Below are positions 45,865 through 54,742 of a DNA stretch of 64,000 bases, piece after piece (position 1 is the first letter of the stretch; each line of letters opens with the position of its first letter). This DNA is from Paludisphaera rhizosphaerae. Its GTDB lineage: Bacteria > Planctomycetota > Planctomycetia > Isosphaerales > Isosphaeraceae. The translations under genes and the position numbers were made by a program. Location of the stretch: positions 186,001-250,000 of the forward strand of contig NZ_JAALCR010000004.1 of assembly GCF_011065895.1 (NCBI RefSeq), given 5' to 3'. The notes below the pieces were generated by a model that searched no databases, was not told the origin of the DNA, and saw only the letters and a list, made by a program, of their open reading frames with translations.

Positions 45865-47997
45865 ATGGTCGGCCAAACGAACCTCCTCGACAAACTCAAG
45901 GAACTCGCCCGCAACCTCTGGTGGTGTTGGCAGGCCAACGCCATCGACCTGTTCCGCGAGTTGGACCCGATCCTGTGGCGCGAGGTCGACCACAACCCGG
46001 TCGAGTTCCTCCAGCGGCTACCGGCCGATCAGCTTGAGAAGCGGGCCGCCGAGATGGCCTTGGACTCCCGGATCGACTCGGCGTTCCGACGTCTCTCCGA
46101 ATACCTCAAGGACGCCGACTCCTGGGGGTCGATCCACGCGACGATCCTCCGGGCCCGGCCGGTGGCCTATTTCTCAGCGGAATTCGGCCTGCACGAGAGC
46201 CTGCCGATCTACTCCGGCGGTCTGGGCGTCCTGGCCGGCGACCACCTCAAGAGCGCCAGCGATCTGGGCATCCCGCTGATCGGGGTGGGCCTGCTGTACA
46301 ACCAGGGCTACTTCCGCCAGTCGCTCGACGCCAACGGCTGGCAGCAGGAAAGCTATCTGAACACGGACGTGGAGAAGCTCCCGATCGAGCCGGCCGTCGC
46401 CGCCGACGGGTCCCCCCTGCGCGTGGCCGTGGAAACCACCAACGGCACGCTCCACGCCAAGGTGTGGCGGGTCGAGGTCGGCCGGACGACCCTGCTGCTG
46501 CTGGACGCGAACGTCCCCGAGAACAACGAGTCCGACCGCCAGCTCACCGCCCGACTCTACGGCGGCGACGCCCGGACCCGCATCCGGCAGGAGCTGCTGC
46601 TGGGCGTCGGCGGCGTGCGGGCGATCCGAGCCTTCGGGATTCGGCCGTCGGTCCTCCACCTCAACGAAGGGCATAGCGCGTTCGCCGTGCTGGAGAAGAT
46701 CCGCGAGTTGATGGAGGAGACTGGCCTCCCCTTCGGCGAGGTCCTCCGCGACGTCGCCCAGATGACGGTCTTCACCACCCACACCCCCGTCGCCGCCGGC
46801 CACGACCGCTTCCCTCCTCAACTCGTCGAGGAGCACCTGGGCCGCATTCGCGAGGCGCTCAACCTCTCGTACGACGACTTCATGGGGCTGGGCCGGGTCT
46901 ACCCCCACGACCTCAACGAGCTCTTCACGATGACCGTGCTGGCCCTGAAGCTCTCGCGTTACGCCAACGGCGTCAGCGCGTTGCACGGGGTCGTCTCGCG
47001 CCGGATGTGGCACCCGCTCTACGCAAACCTCCCCGAAGAGAACGTCCCGATCGGCCACATCACGAACGGCGTCCACGTTCAGACGTGGATCGCCCCCCAG
47101 GTGGCGCGGCTGTTCAACCGCCATCTCGGGATCGATTGGGCCAAGCGCCAGCGCTACGCCGAGACGTGGACGGCCATCGACAAGGTCGACGACGGCGAGC
47201 TGAATGAAACGCAGCAGATCCTCAAGGCCCGGCTGATCCACTTCGTCCGCAGCCGCCTGGCCGCCCAGGCCAAGAAGCGCGGCGAACCGGATGCGACGGT
47301 CGAGCGGTTCGCCAACGTCCTGGACCAGAACACGCTGACGATCGGCTTCGCCCGCCGGTTCGCGACCTACAAGCGGGCCGGCCTGGTGCTCCAGGACATC
47401 GACCGGATGGTCGACATCATCCGGAACGCCGAGAAGCCCATCCAGTTCGTCTTCGCGGGCAAGGCCCACCCTGAGGACCGGATGGGCAAGGAGCTGATCC
47501 AGTACATCGTCAAGAACGCCTGGGACAGTCGGTTCCGCAACAACATCGTGTTCGTGGAAGACTACGACATGAACGTCGCCCGCCACCTGGTTCAGGGGGT
47601 CGACGTCTGGCTGAACAATCCTCGACGGCCGCAGGAGGCCAGCGGCACCTCGGGTGAGAAGGCCGTGCTCAACGGCGCCTTGAACTTCTCGATCCTCGAC
47701 GGCTGGTGGGCCGAGGCTTACGACGGCGCCAACGGCTTCGCGATCGGACACGGCACGACCCACGCGTCGATCCAGGTCCAGGACGAGCGCGACCACGCCT
47801 CGCTCCTCGAAGTGTTGACCACCAAGGTCGTCCCCACCTTCTACGACCGCGACGCCGAGGGCCTGCCTCGGAAGTGGCTGGCGATGCAGAAGCACGCCTT
47901 CCGCACGCTGGCCTGGAAGTTCAACGCCGACCGCATGGTCATGGACTACGTCAAGCGGAGCTACCTGCCGGCGGCCGGCGGCGTCGCCTGCCTGTGA
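45865..47997 (+). CDS. glgP: Alpha-glucan (glycogen) phosphorylase
   Basis: The protein has 710 residues of the shorter archaeal/bacterial alpha-glucan phosphorylase type. Features: LARNLWWCWQANAIDLFRELDP at the start, YFSAEFGLHESLPIYSGGLGVLAGDHLKSASDLG, then RFATYKRAGL, and the C-terminal PLP region with GEKAVLNGALNFSILDGWW, whose Lys binds pyridoxal phosphate. It releases glucose-1-phosphate from storage glucan in the cytoplasm. The ATG at 45865 is preceded by TTTGGAGA. A Ser/Thr kinase gene follows by 106 bp and may be co-transcribed. Confidence 0.95.
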   Translation: MVGQTNLLDKLKELARNLWWCWQANAIDLFRELDPILWREVDHNPVEFLQRLPADQLEKRAAEMALDSRIDSAFRRLSEYLKDADSWGSIHATILRARPVAYFSAEFGLHESLPIYSGGLGVLAGDHLKSASDLGIPLIGVGLLYNQGYFRQSLDANGWQQESYLNTDVEKLPIEPAVAADGSPLRVAVETTNGTLHAKVWRVEVGRTTLLLLDANVPENNESDRQLTARLYGGDARTRIRQELLLGVGGVRAIRAFGIRPSVLHLNEGHSAFAVLEKIRELMEETGLPFGEVLRDVAQMTVFTTHTPVAAGHDRFPPQLVEEHLGRIREALNLSYDDFMGLGRVYPHDLNELFTMTVLALKLSRYANGVSALHGVVSRRMWHPLYANLPEENVPIGHITNGVHVQTWIAPQVARLFNRHLGIDWAKRQRYAETWTAIDKVDDGELNETQQILKARLIHFVRSRLAAQAKKRGEPDATVERFANVLDQNTLTIGFARRFATYKRAGLVLQDIDRMVDIIRNAEKPIQFVFAGKAHPEDRMGKELIQYIVKNAWDSRFRNNIVFVEDYDMNVARHLVQGVDVWLNNPRRPQEASGTSGEKAVLNGALNFSILDGWWAEAYDGANGFAIGHGTTHASIQVQDERDHASLLEVLTTKVVPTFYDRDAEGLPRKWLAMQKHAFRTLAWKFNADRMVMDYVKRSYLPAAGGVACL

Positions 47998-48103
47998 TCC
48001 CATCCCAGGGCGCGGCGGCCGGGTCCTTCCCGGCCGCCGACAGCCCACGGCACCCTTCACTTGAACCCAAGCCGCCGCGCGTCGGCGAGGGTGGATCGCC
48101 CCC

Positions 48104-49843
48104 ATGAGCAGCAGCCAGGGCTTTATCGGCGAACAGCTCGGCTCGTTTCGACTCGAACAGGTCCTGGGCTCCGGCGCGATGGGCGTCGTCTACAAGGCGA
48201 CGCACGAGACCACCGGCCGGCCGGCGGCGGTGAAGGTCATCCAGGGCGAGGTGGCTTCCAACACCAAGATGCTTGAGCGGTTCAACCGCGAAGCCGAGAT
48301 CGTCAAGCAATTCCGCCACCCCAACATCGTCCGCTGGCTGGCCACCGGCAAGTTTCGCGGCACCTACTACTTCGCCATGGAGTACGTCGAGGGCGTCACC
48401 CTCGACCGGCTTCTCCAGGAGCGCGGAGACCTCCCCTGGCGCGTCGTCGTCGACCTGGGGATCCAGATCTGCGACGCCCTTCAGTACGCCCATCAGCAGG
48501 GGATCGTCCACCGCGACCTCAAGCCGTCGAACCTGATGGTGACGAAGGAAGGTCGGATCAAGCTGACCGACTTCGGGATCGCCAAGGACCTCGACCGCAC
48601 GGCGTTGACGCTTCCCGGCCGGACCCTGGGAACCGCCGCCTACATGGCGCCGGAGCAGATCCGGGGCACTCCGGCCGTCAGCCACAAGACCGACCTCTAC
48701 GCTCTGGGGGCCCTGCTCTACCAGATGCTCGTCGGCCAGCCCCCCTTCTCCGGGGCGACGGCCATGATGCTGATGCACTGCCATCTCAACGAGACGCCCC
48801 CCCGCCCCAGCGCCAAGGTCCAGGAGATCCCCAAGGCTCTCGACAACGTCGTCGTCTCGCTCATGGCCAAGGCCCCGGCCGACCGCCCCTGGGACGCCGA
48901 GGCCGTCGCCGTGATCCTCCGCGACCTGCGCGACAAGGACGAGAAAAAGGAGAAGGTGGCGATGGTCTGGCCCGAGCCTGGCTCGGCCGCCGCCAACCCG
49001 ACCCGCGCTGGGATGGAAGTTCAGACGAGCCGGCCCAACGCCAAGACCGGCGGCAAGAAGAAGACGAAGTCGTCGACCCTCGCGGCCATCGGCAACGAAG
49101 GAGCCGGCTTCTTCACCCCTGAGCGACTTCAAATCGGCGGCCCGATTCTGGGCATGCTCGTCATCGCCGGAATCATCGCCTACGGTGTCTGGCCCCCCAG
49201 CGCCGAGTATCTCTACAAGCACGCCGAGCCGCTCATGGCGTCGTCCCGACGATCCGACTGGATCACGGCCCTCTCCGAATACGTCGATCCGCTCGACTCC
49301 CGCTTCCCCAACCACCCCTACCGCGAGCAGACCAAGGCCTGGAGAGACAAGATCATCATCGACGAGGCCGAAGGCCGCGCCCGGATGCTCGCCAGCGCGA
49401 CCGCCACGCCGTTTTCTCAGCCGCAAACTAACGGCGAGCGCCAGTTCGCCGCTTTCAACGCCCTGGCCTCCAAGTCCGAGGCCGGCGGCGACGAGGTCTC
49501 GGCGGAACGCTTCTGGCGCGAGATGGCGGGAGTTCTCTCGCCGGACGATCCCGATGACCGCAAGTGGAGCCTCCTGGCGGCGAAGCGAGCCGACGAACTG
49601 GCCGCGAAAATCAAGACGCGTCGCGAGTACGTCGAAAGCATGCTCCGTCGCGCCGTCGCGGCGCTCCAGGCCGGCCGCCCCACCGAGGCGATCCAGATTC
49701 AGGCCATGCTTCGCGAGCAGTACGGCCGATTCACCGACCTGGGCGATCTCTTCACTCCCCAGCCGCAGGAGACCGAGCCGCCGGCCGCGCCCGATACCCC
49801 TGCGCCGGCACCGGCCGAAGCCGCGGCCCCGAAGTCCGAATAA
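48104..49843 (+). CDS. Membrane Ser/Thr protein kinase (Hanks type)
   Basis: The protein has 579 residues. The N-terminal kinase domain has all main motifs: GSGAMGVVY (22-30), Lys44 in AAVKVI, HRDLKPSN (136-143), DFG (156-158) and APEQ, so it should be active. A single membrane helix (about 345-365, GMLVIAGIIAYGVW) is followed by an extracellular ~200-residue helical part and a Pro/Ala-rich tail. This is the PknB-like one-helix receptor layout; the outer part has no PASTA repeats and no recognised sensor fold. The ribosome site is GAGGGTGG. It follows glgP. Confidence 0.93.
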   Translation: MSSSQGFIGEQLGSFRLEQVLGSGAMGVVYKATHETTGRPAAVKVIQGEVASNTKMLERFNREAEIVKQFRHPNIVRWLATGKFRGTYYFAMEYVEGVTLDRLLQERGDLPWRVVVDLGIQICDALQYAHQQGIVHRDLKPSNLMVTKEGRIKLTDFGIAKDLDRTALTLPGRTLGTAAYMAPEQIRGTPAVSHKTDLYALGALLYQMLVGQPPFSGATAMMLMHCHLNETPPRPSAKVQEIPKALDNVVVSLMAKAPADRPWDAEAVAVILRDLRDKDEKKEKVAMVWPEPGSAAANPTRAGMEVQTSRPNAKTGGKKKTKSSTLAAIGNEGAGFFTPERLQIGGPILGMLVIAGIIAYGVWPPSAEYLYKHAEPLMASSRRSDWITALSEYVDPLDSRFPNHPYREQTKAWRDKIIIDEAEGRARMLASATATPFSQPQTNGERQFAAFNALASKSEAGGDEVSAERFWREMAGVLSPDDPDDRKWSLLAAKRADELAAKIKTRREYVESMLRRAVAALQAGRPTEAIQIQAMLREQYGRFTDLGDLFTPQPQETEPPAAPDTPAPAPAEAAAPKSE

Positions 49844-50006
49844 CCGTCCTCGCCAGAACATGCGGCCCCGGATTGACGATCCAACGTCCAATCCGATACG
49901 CTACATACACCTATCATTTGGCAGCCGGTGCGGCTCCCGTCCGTTAGTCCGTCCCGGCTTTGAAACCTTCGCTCGATATGGGCCGTCCGAGGCCCCGAGG
50001 ATGATG

Positions 50007-50291
50007 ATGCCTCCGTCTCCGTCCCGCGTTCGATTCATTGGCAGCCGCGAGCTCCACCGCGATCTTCCGAAAGTCCTGGAAAGCCTTGAAACTCCTGAGA
50101 ACCGCTATGTCTTGACCGTCCACAGCAAGCCCAAGGCCGTCCTCATCGGCGCCGAAGCCTTCCTCAGCCTCCTCCGCGGCGCGACCCCCGAAGACCGCCT
50201 GCTGGCCCTCCAGCTCGGCGCTCTCGTCCAGGGTCTCGAAGCCGCCGAGTCGACCGCCGAGGAGCCCGAAGACGATCTGGTCGGCGTCTGA
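50007..50291 (+). CDS. Phd/YefM-type antitoxin-like protein, no toxin seen
   Basis: The protein has 94 residues from the third of three ATGs (50001, 50004, 50007); GAGG lies just before the first, so the third has the best spacing. FIGSRELHRDLPKVLESLE followed by RYVLTVHSKPKAVLIGAEAFLSLL is the DNA-binding fold of Phd/YefM antitoxins, which repress their own operon and neutralise RelE/Doc-type toxins. No toxin gene lies upstream or downstream; the next 500 bp are palindromic repeats. It may be a solitary regulator or a remnant of a toxin-antitoxin pair. Confidence 0.7.
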   Translation: MPPSPSRVRFIGSRELHRDLPKVLESLETPENRYVLTVHSKPKAVLIGAEAFLSLLRGATPEDRLLALQLGALVQGLEAAESTAEEPEDDLVGV

Positions 50292-50816
50292 TCGAGATTC
50301 GTTCGCCAAGCCGTGGCGGCCCACTCCTGCCGCGGTCGCCGCAGGTTGCCGGATTTTTTGATAAGCACGGTCTTCCCCCCTCGCGGGGGAAGACAGACCC
50401 CGAAGGGGCAATACTGTTCGGCACGACTTGCATATAAGCCATCGGAGGCGATTGCCTCCCTTCTCCCCTGGTGGGAGAAGGTGCCCCGTAGGGGCGGATG
50501 AGGGGGGTCATAACCGGCGGCGGACGCTGGGATCCCCCTCATCCGGCCTTCGGCCACCTTCTCCCACCAGGGGAGAAGGGAGGTTTCCATCGCTTCTTCT
50601 GAAGCTCAATTCCCGTGCCGAACAGTATTGCCGAAGGGGTCAGTTGAGGGGGCGACCGGCTTCGAACGCGCATCCCTATTGGTCGGCTTCGAGGCCGCGC
50701 CGATCCCCCCTCATCCGGCCGCTTCGCGGCCACCTTCCCCCGCGAGGGGGGAAGGCCGTTGAGACCAGGACTGTCGAGCGCAGGCGACTTTCACGCGTCG
50801 CTCGTCTCGTGTCTCA
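50292..50816. other. Gene-free stretch packed with inverted repeats
   Basis: No gene is supported. Nearly all of 50371-50755 belongs to a nested palindrome cluster described as a repeat. Open frames through it translate only the repeat. Confidence 0.75.
50371..50755. repeat. Nested palindrome cluster (REP/MITE-like)
   Basis: Three pairs of arms can be read. The outer hairpins CTTCCCCC-loop-CGGGGGAAG are at 50371-50391 and 50733-50755. The 17-bp arms CAATACTGTTCGGCACG and its perfect complement are at 50409-50425 and 50614-50630. The 26-bp arms starting CCCTTCTCCCCTGG are perfect complements at 50458-50483 and 50555-50580. Inside lie copies of CCCCTCATCCGGCC followed by CACCTTC. The middle two pairs share one centre (about 50519), so the region can fold into one long stem. 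No transposase is present. Confidence 0.9.
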
Positions 50817-52088
50817 TCAATCGTCCTCATCCTTCCGGACGTGCTTGATGTCGTCCACCTGCGGCGGCGTCTTCTCGGCTTGCAGCCGCTTCGCCACGAC
50901 CTCGGCCTCGCGCAGGACGCGAAGGGCGTTGCCGCCCAGGATCTTGTGGACGTCGGCTTCGGAATATCCCCGGCGGAGGAGTTCCTCGGTGATCCTCGGG
51001 TAGTCCGACACGTCCTCCAGGCCGACGGGCCAGGAGTCGATCCCGTCGAAGTCCGAGCCGATCCCGACGTGGTCGATTCCCGCCACCTTCACGATGTGGT
51101 CGATGTGATCGACGACGGTGGAGACGGTGCCTCGGATCGCCTTGGCGTCGTTCTTGTACCAGTCGGCAAGGGCCTTGTCGCGCTCGGCCTTGTCGGGGTG
51201 GGCCTTGCGGATCGCGGCCTTCGCTTCGCGGGACTTCTTGCCCGACTCGGGGACCAGGAAGCCCGAGTAGAAGTTGACCATCACGACGCCCCCGTTCGAC
51301 TTCAGGCGGGCGAGGATGTCGTCGGGCACGTTCCGGGGGACCGGACAGAGCGCGAAGGCGCTGGAGTGGCTGGCGATGACCGGGGCCTTGGCGACCCGCA
51401 GAACGTCGTCCATGGTCTCGGCCGAAACGTGCGAGATGTCGACCAGCATCCCCAGCCGGTTCATCTCGGCGACGATCCGCTCGCCGAACGGAGTCAGGCC
51501 TCCGTGTTTGTGCTCGTCGCTGGCGGCGTCGGCCCAGGCCAGGGTCTTGTTGTGGGTCAGCGTCATGTATCGCGCGCCGAGCGCGTGGAAGGCCCGCAAC
51601 TCGGCGAAGCTGTCGTCGATCGCCACGCCCCCCTCGATCCCGATCAGGCTGGCGATCTTCCCCGCCTTAACGGCCTTTTCCACGTCGTCGGCCGTCAGGG
51701 CGAGTTGGAGGTCGTTCGGGTACTTCTCGACAAGCCGGTTCACGAAGTCGATCTGCTCGACCACGGTCTTCGTGGGGTTGGCATGCTCACTGGGGATGTA
51801 GACCGACCAGAACTGGGCCTTGAGGCCCCCCTTTCGGAGCCGGGGGACGTCCGTCTGACCGGGTTCGACGTGGCCGGCGAAGTCGAACTTCTTCATCCCC
51901 AGGTCGTTCTGGGCGCGCATCAACCAGGGATAGTCGTTGTGGCCGTCGAACAGCATGCCGGCGGCATGCACGGCGCGGGCCCGTTCGGAGACCGGAGGCA
52001 GGTCGTCGGCCTGCGCCTTCGCGGATCCCGCAAAAACCATGGCCATCGCAGCGCACGTCCAGGCCCCCGCCACTCTCGCTTCCATCAT
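50817..52088 (-). CDS. Membrane dipeptidase-type (M19) peptidase, exported
   Basis: The protein has 423 residues from the ATG at 52088 (AGGAGA about 10 nt upstream) with a signal peptide ending near AKAQA. The M19 zinc residues are visible: His50 and Asp52 in FDGHNDYPW, a Glu in IGIEGG, His in LTHNK, ISHVS and ASHSSAFAL. The family cleaves dipeptides with a two-zinc centre and includes bacterial renal-dipeptidase homologues. GIGSDFDGIDSWPVGLEDVSDY is the usual C-terminal signature. It stands alone between two repeat-rich stretches. Confidence 0.93.
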   Translation of the reverse strand: MMEARVAGAWTCAAMAMVFAGSAKAQADDLPPVSERARAVHAAGMLFDGHNDYPWLMRAQNDLGMKKFDFAGHVEPGQTDVPRLRKGGLKAQFWSVYIPSEHANPTKTVVEQIDFVNRLVEKYPNDLQLALTADDVEKAVKAGKIASLIGIEGGVAIDDSFAELRAFHALGARYMTLTHNKTLAWADAASDEHKHGGLTPFGERIVAEMNRLGMLVDISHVSAETMDDVLRVAKAPVIASHSSAFALCPVPRNVPDDILARLKSNGGVVMVNFYSGFLVPESGKKSREAKAAIRKAHPDKAERDKALADWYKNDAKAIRGTVSTVVDHIDHIVKVAGIDHVGIGSDFDGIDSWPVGLEDVSDYPRITEELLRRGYSEADVHKILGGNALRVLREAEVVAKRLQAEKTPPQVDDIKHVRKDEDD

Positions 52089-52338
52089 CGTCAAAAGTCT
52101 CCTGCGTAACTCTCCGGCCGTCGACAGTCCCTTATTGTCGTTCGACGCCTCCTCCGGGGACAACCTCCCGCCGTCCCCCGCGAGTCGGAAAGCGAATTCG
52201 CCCCAGAACATGATCCGAAATGGCCGGCCGAGTCCATATTGCAGATAGAGGCCGCGACGCCTCGGCTCTTCCTCAATCCGCTAGTCCGTAGCGAACGCCG
52301 AACGCTGAGCTTCGACGGCGAAGTTCATCATTCTGGCC

Positions 52339-52828
52339 AAACGAACCCACCAAGTTGACCGGCCGCAAATCGTTCCAAGATAGGACTTTCGGCGTGATTC
52401 AAGGCACCCTCGCCTGGGGCGAACGAAGCCATTCCAAAGCCAATCGCGAAGCGCATGCGGCCAGCGGCGATACCACGAAACCAGAGCAGAGACACACATC
52501 TGGGTGCCATGGTCACGCTTGCGTGGCCATGAACCGGCATCGGCTACAGCGTGATGGTCGCCGCTCTCATGGCCACGCAAGCGTGACCATGGCACCCGAG
52601 TTCACCCTCAACCCAGAAACGAGTTCCGGCGAGGCTGGGGATGTCCCAAGAGGACAGTCCGAATGCCATCCGATTCCCGAAAACGGCTTTGCTCAAGACC
52701 CCGACGCGTTGAGTACCGTTGCAAAAGCCGCCGAACGAAGCCGCCCGAAAATCGCACCTCAAACGCCTACAAGATCATGACTTGCGTGGCCAAACCAACC
52801 CCAAGGAGGCGACAAACGAAGCCATTGG
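52339..52828. repeat. Scattered copies of a (G/A)AACGAA(G/C)CC motif
   Basis: Copies are readable at 52339-52349 (AAACGAACCCA), 52421-52435 (GAACGAAGCCATTCC), 52732-52743 (CGAACGAAGCCG) and 52812-52828 (ACAAACGAAGCCATTGG), with a weaker CAAACCAACCCC at 52791. From memory, similar degenerate intergenic repeats occur in other planctomycete genomes; not checked. Confidence 0.5.
52502..52597. repeat. Perfect 31-bp inverted repeat with self-complementary arms
   Basis: The arms are 52502-52532 and 52567-52597, exact complements with a 34-bp loop. Each arm also contains its own near-palindrome CATGGTCACGC-TT-GCGTGGCCATG (one G:T pair), so each can fold alone or with the other. No U-run and no nearby stop codon, so an ordinary terminator is unlikely. 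Confidence 0.9.
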
Positions 52829-52903
52829 CCAGTCGGACGGGCTGGCGTTCGGCGGAGAGGAGTCGAGCGGGCGATTCCGAGATCGACTCGGAACCGATCG
52901 AGG

Positions 52904-53257
52904 TCACTTCTTCGGATCGTCGACGATGAAAACGGGGAGCGTCCCAGCGTCGACGAGGAACTTGGGAGCCTCGTCGGGAAGCCGGCGGGCCTCGTAGGAA
53001 ATGATCCCGCGGCGCGAGGCGCAGGCCAGGCAGACGCGTTCATCGTCCTGATGGAGGTAAAGCTCACCGTCCAGCAGGCGGTGGTAGTAGTCCTGGCCGG
53101 GGGTCATCGTATGGCAGAAGACGCGATCGCTGCCGCGCTTGATGGTGACCCGCCAGCCGGGCTCATGGACGTACATCCGCACGCCCGGCTGAAGCTCGGG
53201 GCCCGGTTCGGTTGGGGCGTCGTCAAAGTCCCTGTCCCTGGAGGTATAGATTCCCAT
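52904..53257 (-). CDS. Small hypothetical protein (117 residues)
   Basis: No family is recognised. The protein is acidic and has no membrane segment or signal peptide. It has a fairly ordered middle (PGWRVTIKRGSDRVFCHTMTPGQDYYHRLLDGELYL) and a Cys pair in VCLACASRRG. The gene begins 9 bp after the HTTM gene on the same strand and so is probably in its operon. The codon use is like its neighbours, which supports a real gene. Confidence 0.65.
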   Translation of the reverse strand: MGIYTSRDRDFDDAPTEPGPELQPGVRMYVHEPGWRVTIKRGSDRVFCHTMTPGQDYYHRLLDGELYLHQDDERVCLACASRRGIISYEARRLPDEAPKFLVDAGTLPVFIVDDPKK

Positions 53258-53266
53258 GGATGCACC

Positions 53267-54742
53267 TCAGCGAGGTTGAGCATGGTCTCGGGCGCGCCCG
53301 GCAGCCGTTGGAGTATTGCGGCTGGAAGTCGAGGAGGTCGACGTCGAGGGGGGCGTGAGCCCGCAGACTTCGTCCGTGCAAACCACGTCACGCGGTCGAG
53401 AGGCCGCAATTCGATTGTAGACGATCCGCCCGAGATTGACGACTCCCGGCAATCCCCCCAGCAAAGCAGGCAACCGGAACAGCGGCAGCCAGGACGCGAT
53501 CTTCAGGACCGCGTCGTACCCGGCCGCCACCTTCCCCGACTGCGAAACCACGTGCATCGACTTCATGCACTCCTCGCGCCGGAGCGACGGGTGGATCGTC
53601 GAAACGTCGACGGCTGTCAGGTCGATCGGCTCGACGACGTGGTCGGGGTCGGCCGCCGTGACCAGAGCCATCGAGGCGCGGCACCTCGGGCAGGCTCCGT
53701 CAAAGAGGACGCGGATCGCGGGTTGCTCTTCTACGCGGCCCGTCGCCAGGCTGCGGAGCCAGGTCCCCGAGACGAACGCCAAGTTCGCCGCGATCATCCC
53801 CAGACCGAACTCCGTCAGACCGGGGCTCACCACGGCGATCCCCAGGTGCAGGAGCACGGCGCCGAGAACCACCAGCGGCCGGGTCGCCCGGAACCAGACC
53901 AGCACCGGGTAGGAGATCTCCAGCGCGAGGCTGCCGTGGGTCATCGCATTGAGGACGACCGGCCAGGCGGCGAGCCGAGTGAAGTCGAGCGAGACGAACT
54001 CGCCGGCCGTCATCGTCCCCCAGAGCGCCATCCCGGTCCACCACGAAGGCCCCTGGAGCTTTGCCAGCCCGGCCATGCCGTAGATGAACGCCAGGTGGAG
54101 TTGGATCAGCCGCAGGCCGAGGTTCGCCGACACCGTCGGCCGAGGCTTGCCCGGCTCGACCGGCGAGACGACCCGCGCCCCCTGAGGCCGGACGACGGCC
54201 GCGCGGCTGCGGGCCTCTCGCCAACGCTTGAGGAAGCGGTCGAGCGACACCGCCTGACCGCTCGCGCCGGTGGCCGCGACGTACAGGGCGAGGGTCGACA
54301 GGATCTGGTCGAAACCGAAGACCGCCACCGGCGACCGCCGCACCGTCGAGACGATCACGATCCACGCCAGGACCGACGCCGTCCGACTGAACAGGCCCAC
54401 CGTCATCAAGCCGAACACTCCCAGCGCGGCGAGCCAGACGAGCCGGAGCATCGCGTCGGGGACGTAGAACCAGATCGACCAGGCGAACGGCGGCAGGCTC
54501 CGATAGGCGTCCGTCGCATTCGTCCAGCCCTTCGAGCCCAGGTAAGCGTCGAGGTCCAGACCGATGACGAAAAGGCTCCAGAACGCGAGCAGTCCCACGG
54601 CGATCCGGATCAGGCCCAGGGGGGTCGGATCGGCGGGGAGGAAGAAGAACCGAGACCAGCCCCGGGCGAAGCCCGCGACCAGGCCGGACAGATAGTCCGC
54701 CGCATCGGTCAGAAGCCGTCGCACGGGAAGTCTCCGATCCAT
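53267..54742 (-). CDS. HTTM membrane protein fused to a DCC (DUF393) thiol domain
   Basis: The protein has 491 residues. The N-terminal ~330 residues hold several membrane segments with the HTTM (vitamin K-dependent carboxylase-related) pattern: LGLIRIAVGLLAFWSLFVIGLDL, then LIQLHLAFIYGMAGLAKLQGPSWW and more. The C-terminal part is a DCC-type domain, starting IRVLFDGACPRCRASMALV with the D-x-x-C-P-x-C motif of thiol-disulfide oxidoreductases. HTTM-DCC pairs are common in planctomycetes, and function is unknown. The start overlaps the upstream gene by 34 bp, indicating coupling. Confidence 0.85.
   Translation of the reverse strand: MDRRLPVRRLLTDAADYLSGLVAGFARGWSRFFFLPADPTPLGLIRIAVGLLAFWSLFVIGLDLDAYLGSKGWTNATDAYRSLPPFAWSIWFYVPDAMLRLVWLAALGVFGLMTVGLFSRTASVLAWIVIVSTVRRSPVAVFGFDQILSTLALYVAATGASGQAVSLDRFLKRWREARSRAAVVRPQGARVVSPVEPGKPRPTVSANLGLRLIQLHLAFIYGMAGLAKLQGPSWWTGMALWGTMTAGEFVSLDFTRLAAWPVVLNAMTHGSLALEISYPVLVWFRATRPLVVLGAVLLHLGIAVVSPGLTEFGLGMIAANLAFVSGTWLRSLATGRVEEQPAIRVLFDGACPRCRASMALVTAADPDHVVEPIDLTAVDVSTIHPSLRREECMKSMHVVSQSGKVAAGYDAVLKIASWLPLFRLPALLGGLPGVVNLGRIVYNRIAASRPRDVVCTDEVCGLTPPSTSTSSTSSRNTPTAAGRARDHAQPR

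Larger units (their letters stand above)
52089..52903. other. 815-bp gene-free stretch with two kinds of repeat
   Basis: No gene is supported. The part nearest the dipeptidase gene is its control region. From about 52339 to 52828 there are at least four copies of a degenerate AAACGAAGCC-type motif. In the middle, 52502-52597, is a perfect 31-bp inverted repeat. The open frames seen here are low-quality translations of these repeats. Confidence 0.7.

Noticed and set aside
46174-48105. 643-codon minus-strand frame opposite glgP
   Set aside because: High-GC antisense shadow. The plus strand encodes a full-length phosphorylase with the PLP-binding region.
49185-50291. Long frame of 368 codons covering the kinase 3' half and the Phd-like gene
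   Set aside because: Its first two thirds are a shifted reading of the kinase gene. Only the last 94 codons, with their own start, look like a protein.
50339-50816. CRISPR array or tRNA-type structure in the palindrome cluster
   Set aside because: The repeats are inverted and of different types, with no regular spacers and no cloverleaf. There are no cas genes.
52663-52929. Short frames in the repeat-rich region before the HTTM cassette
   Set aside because: They translate degenerate repeats (NEP/ERT-like strings) and lack ribosome sites.
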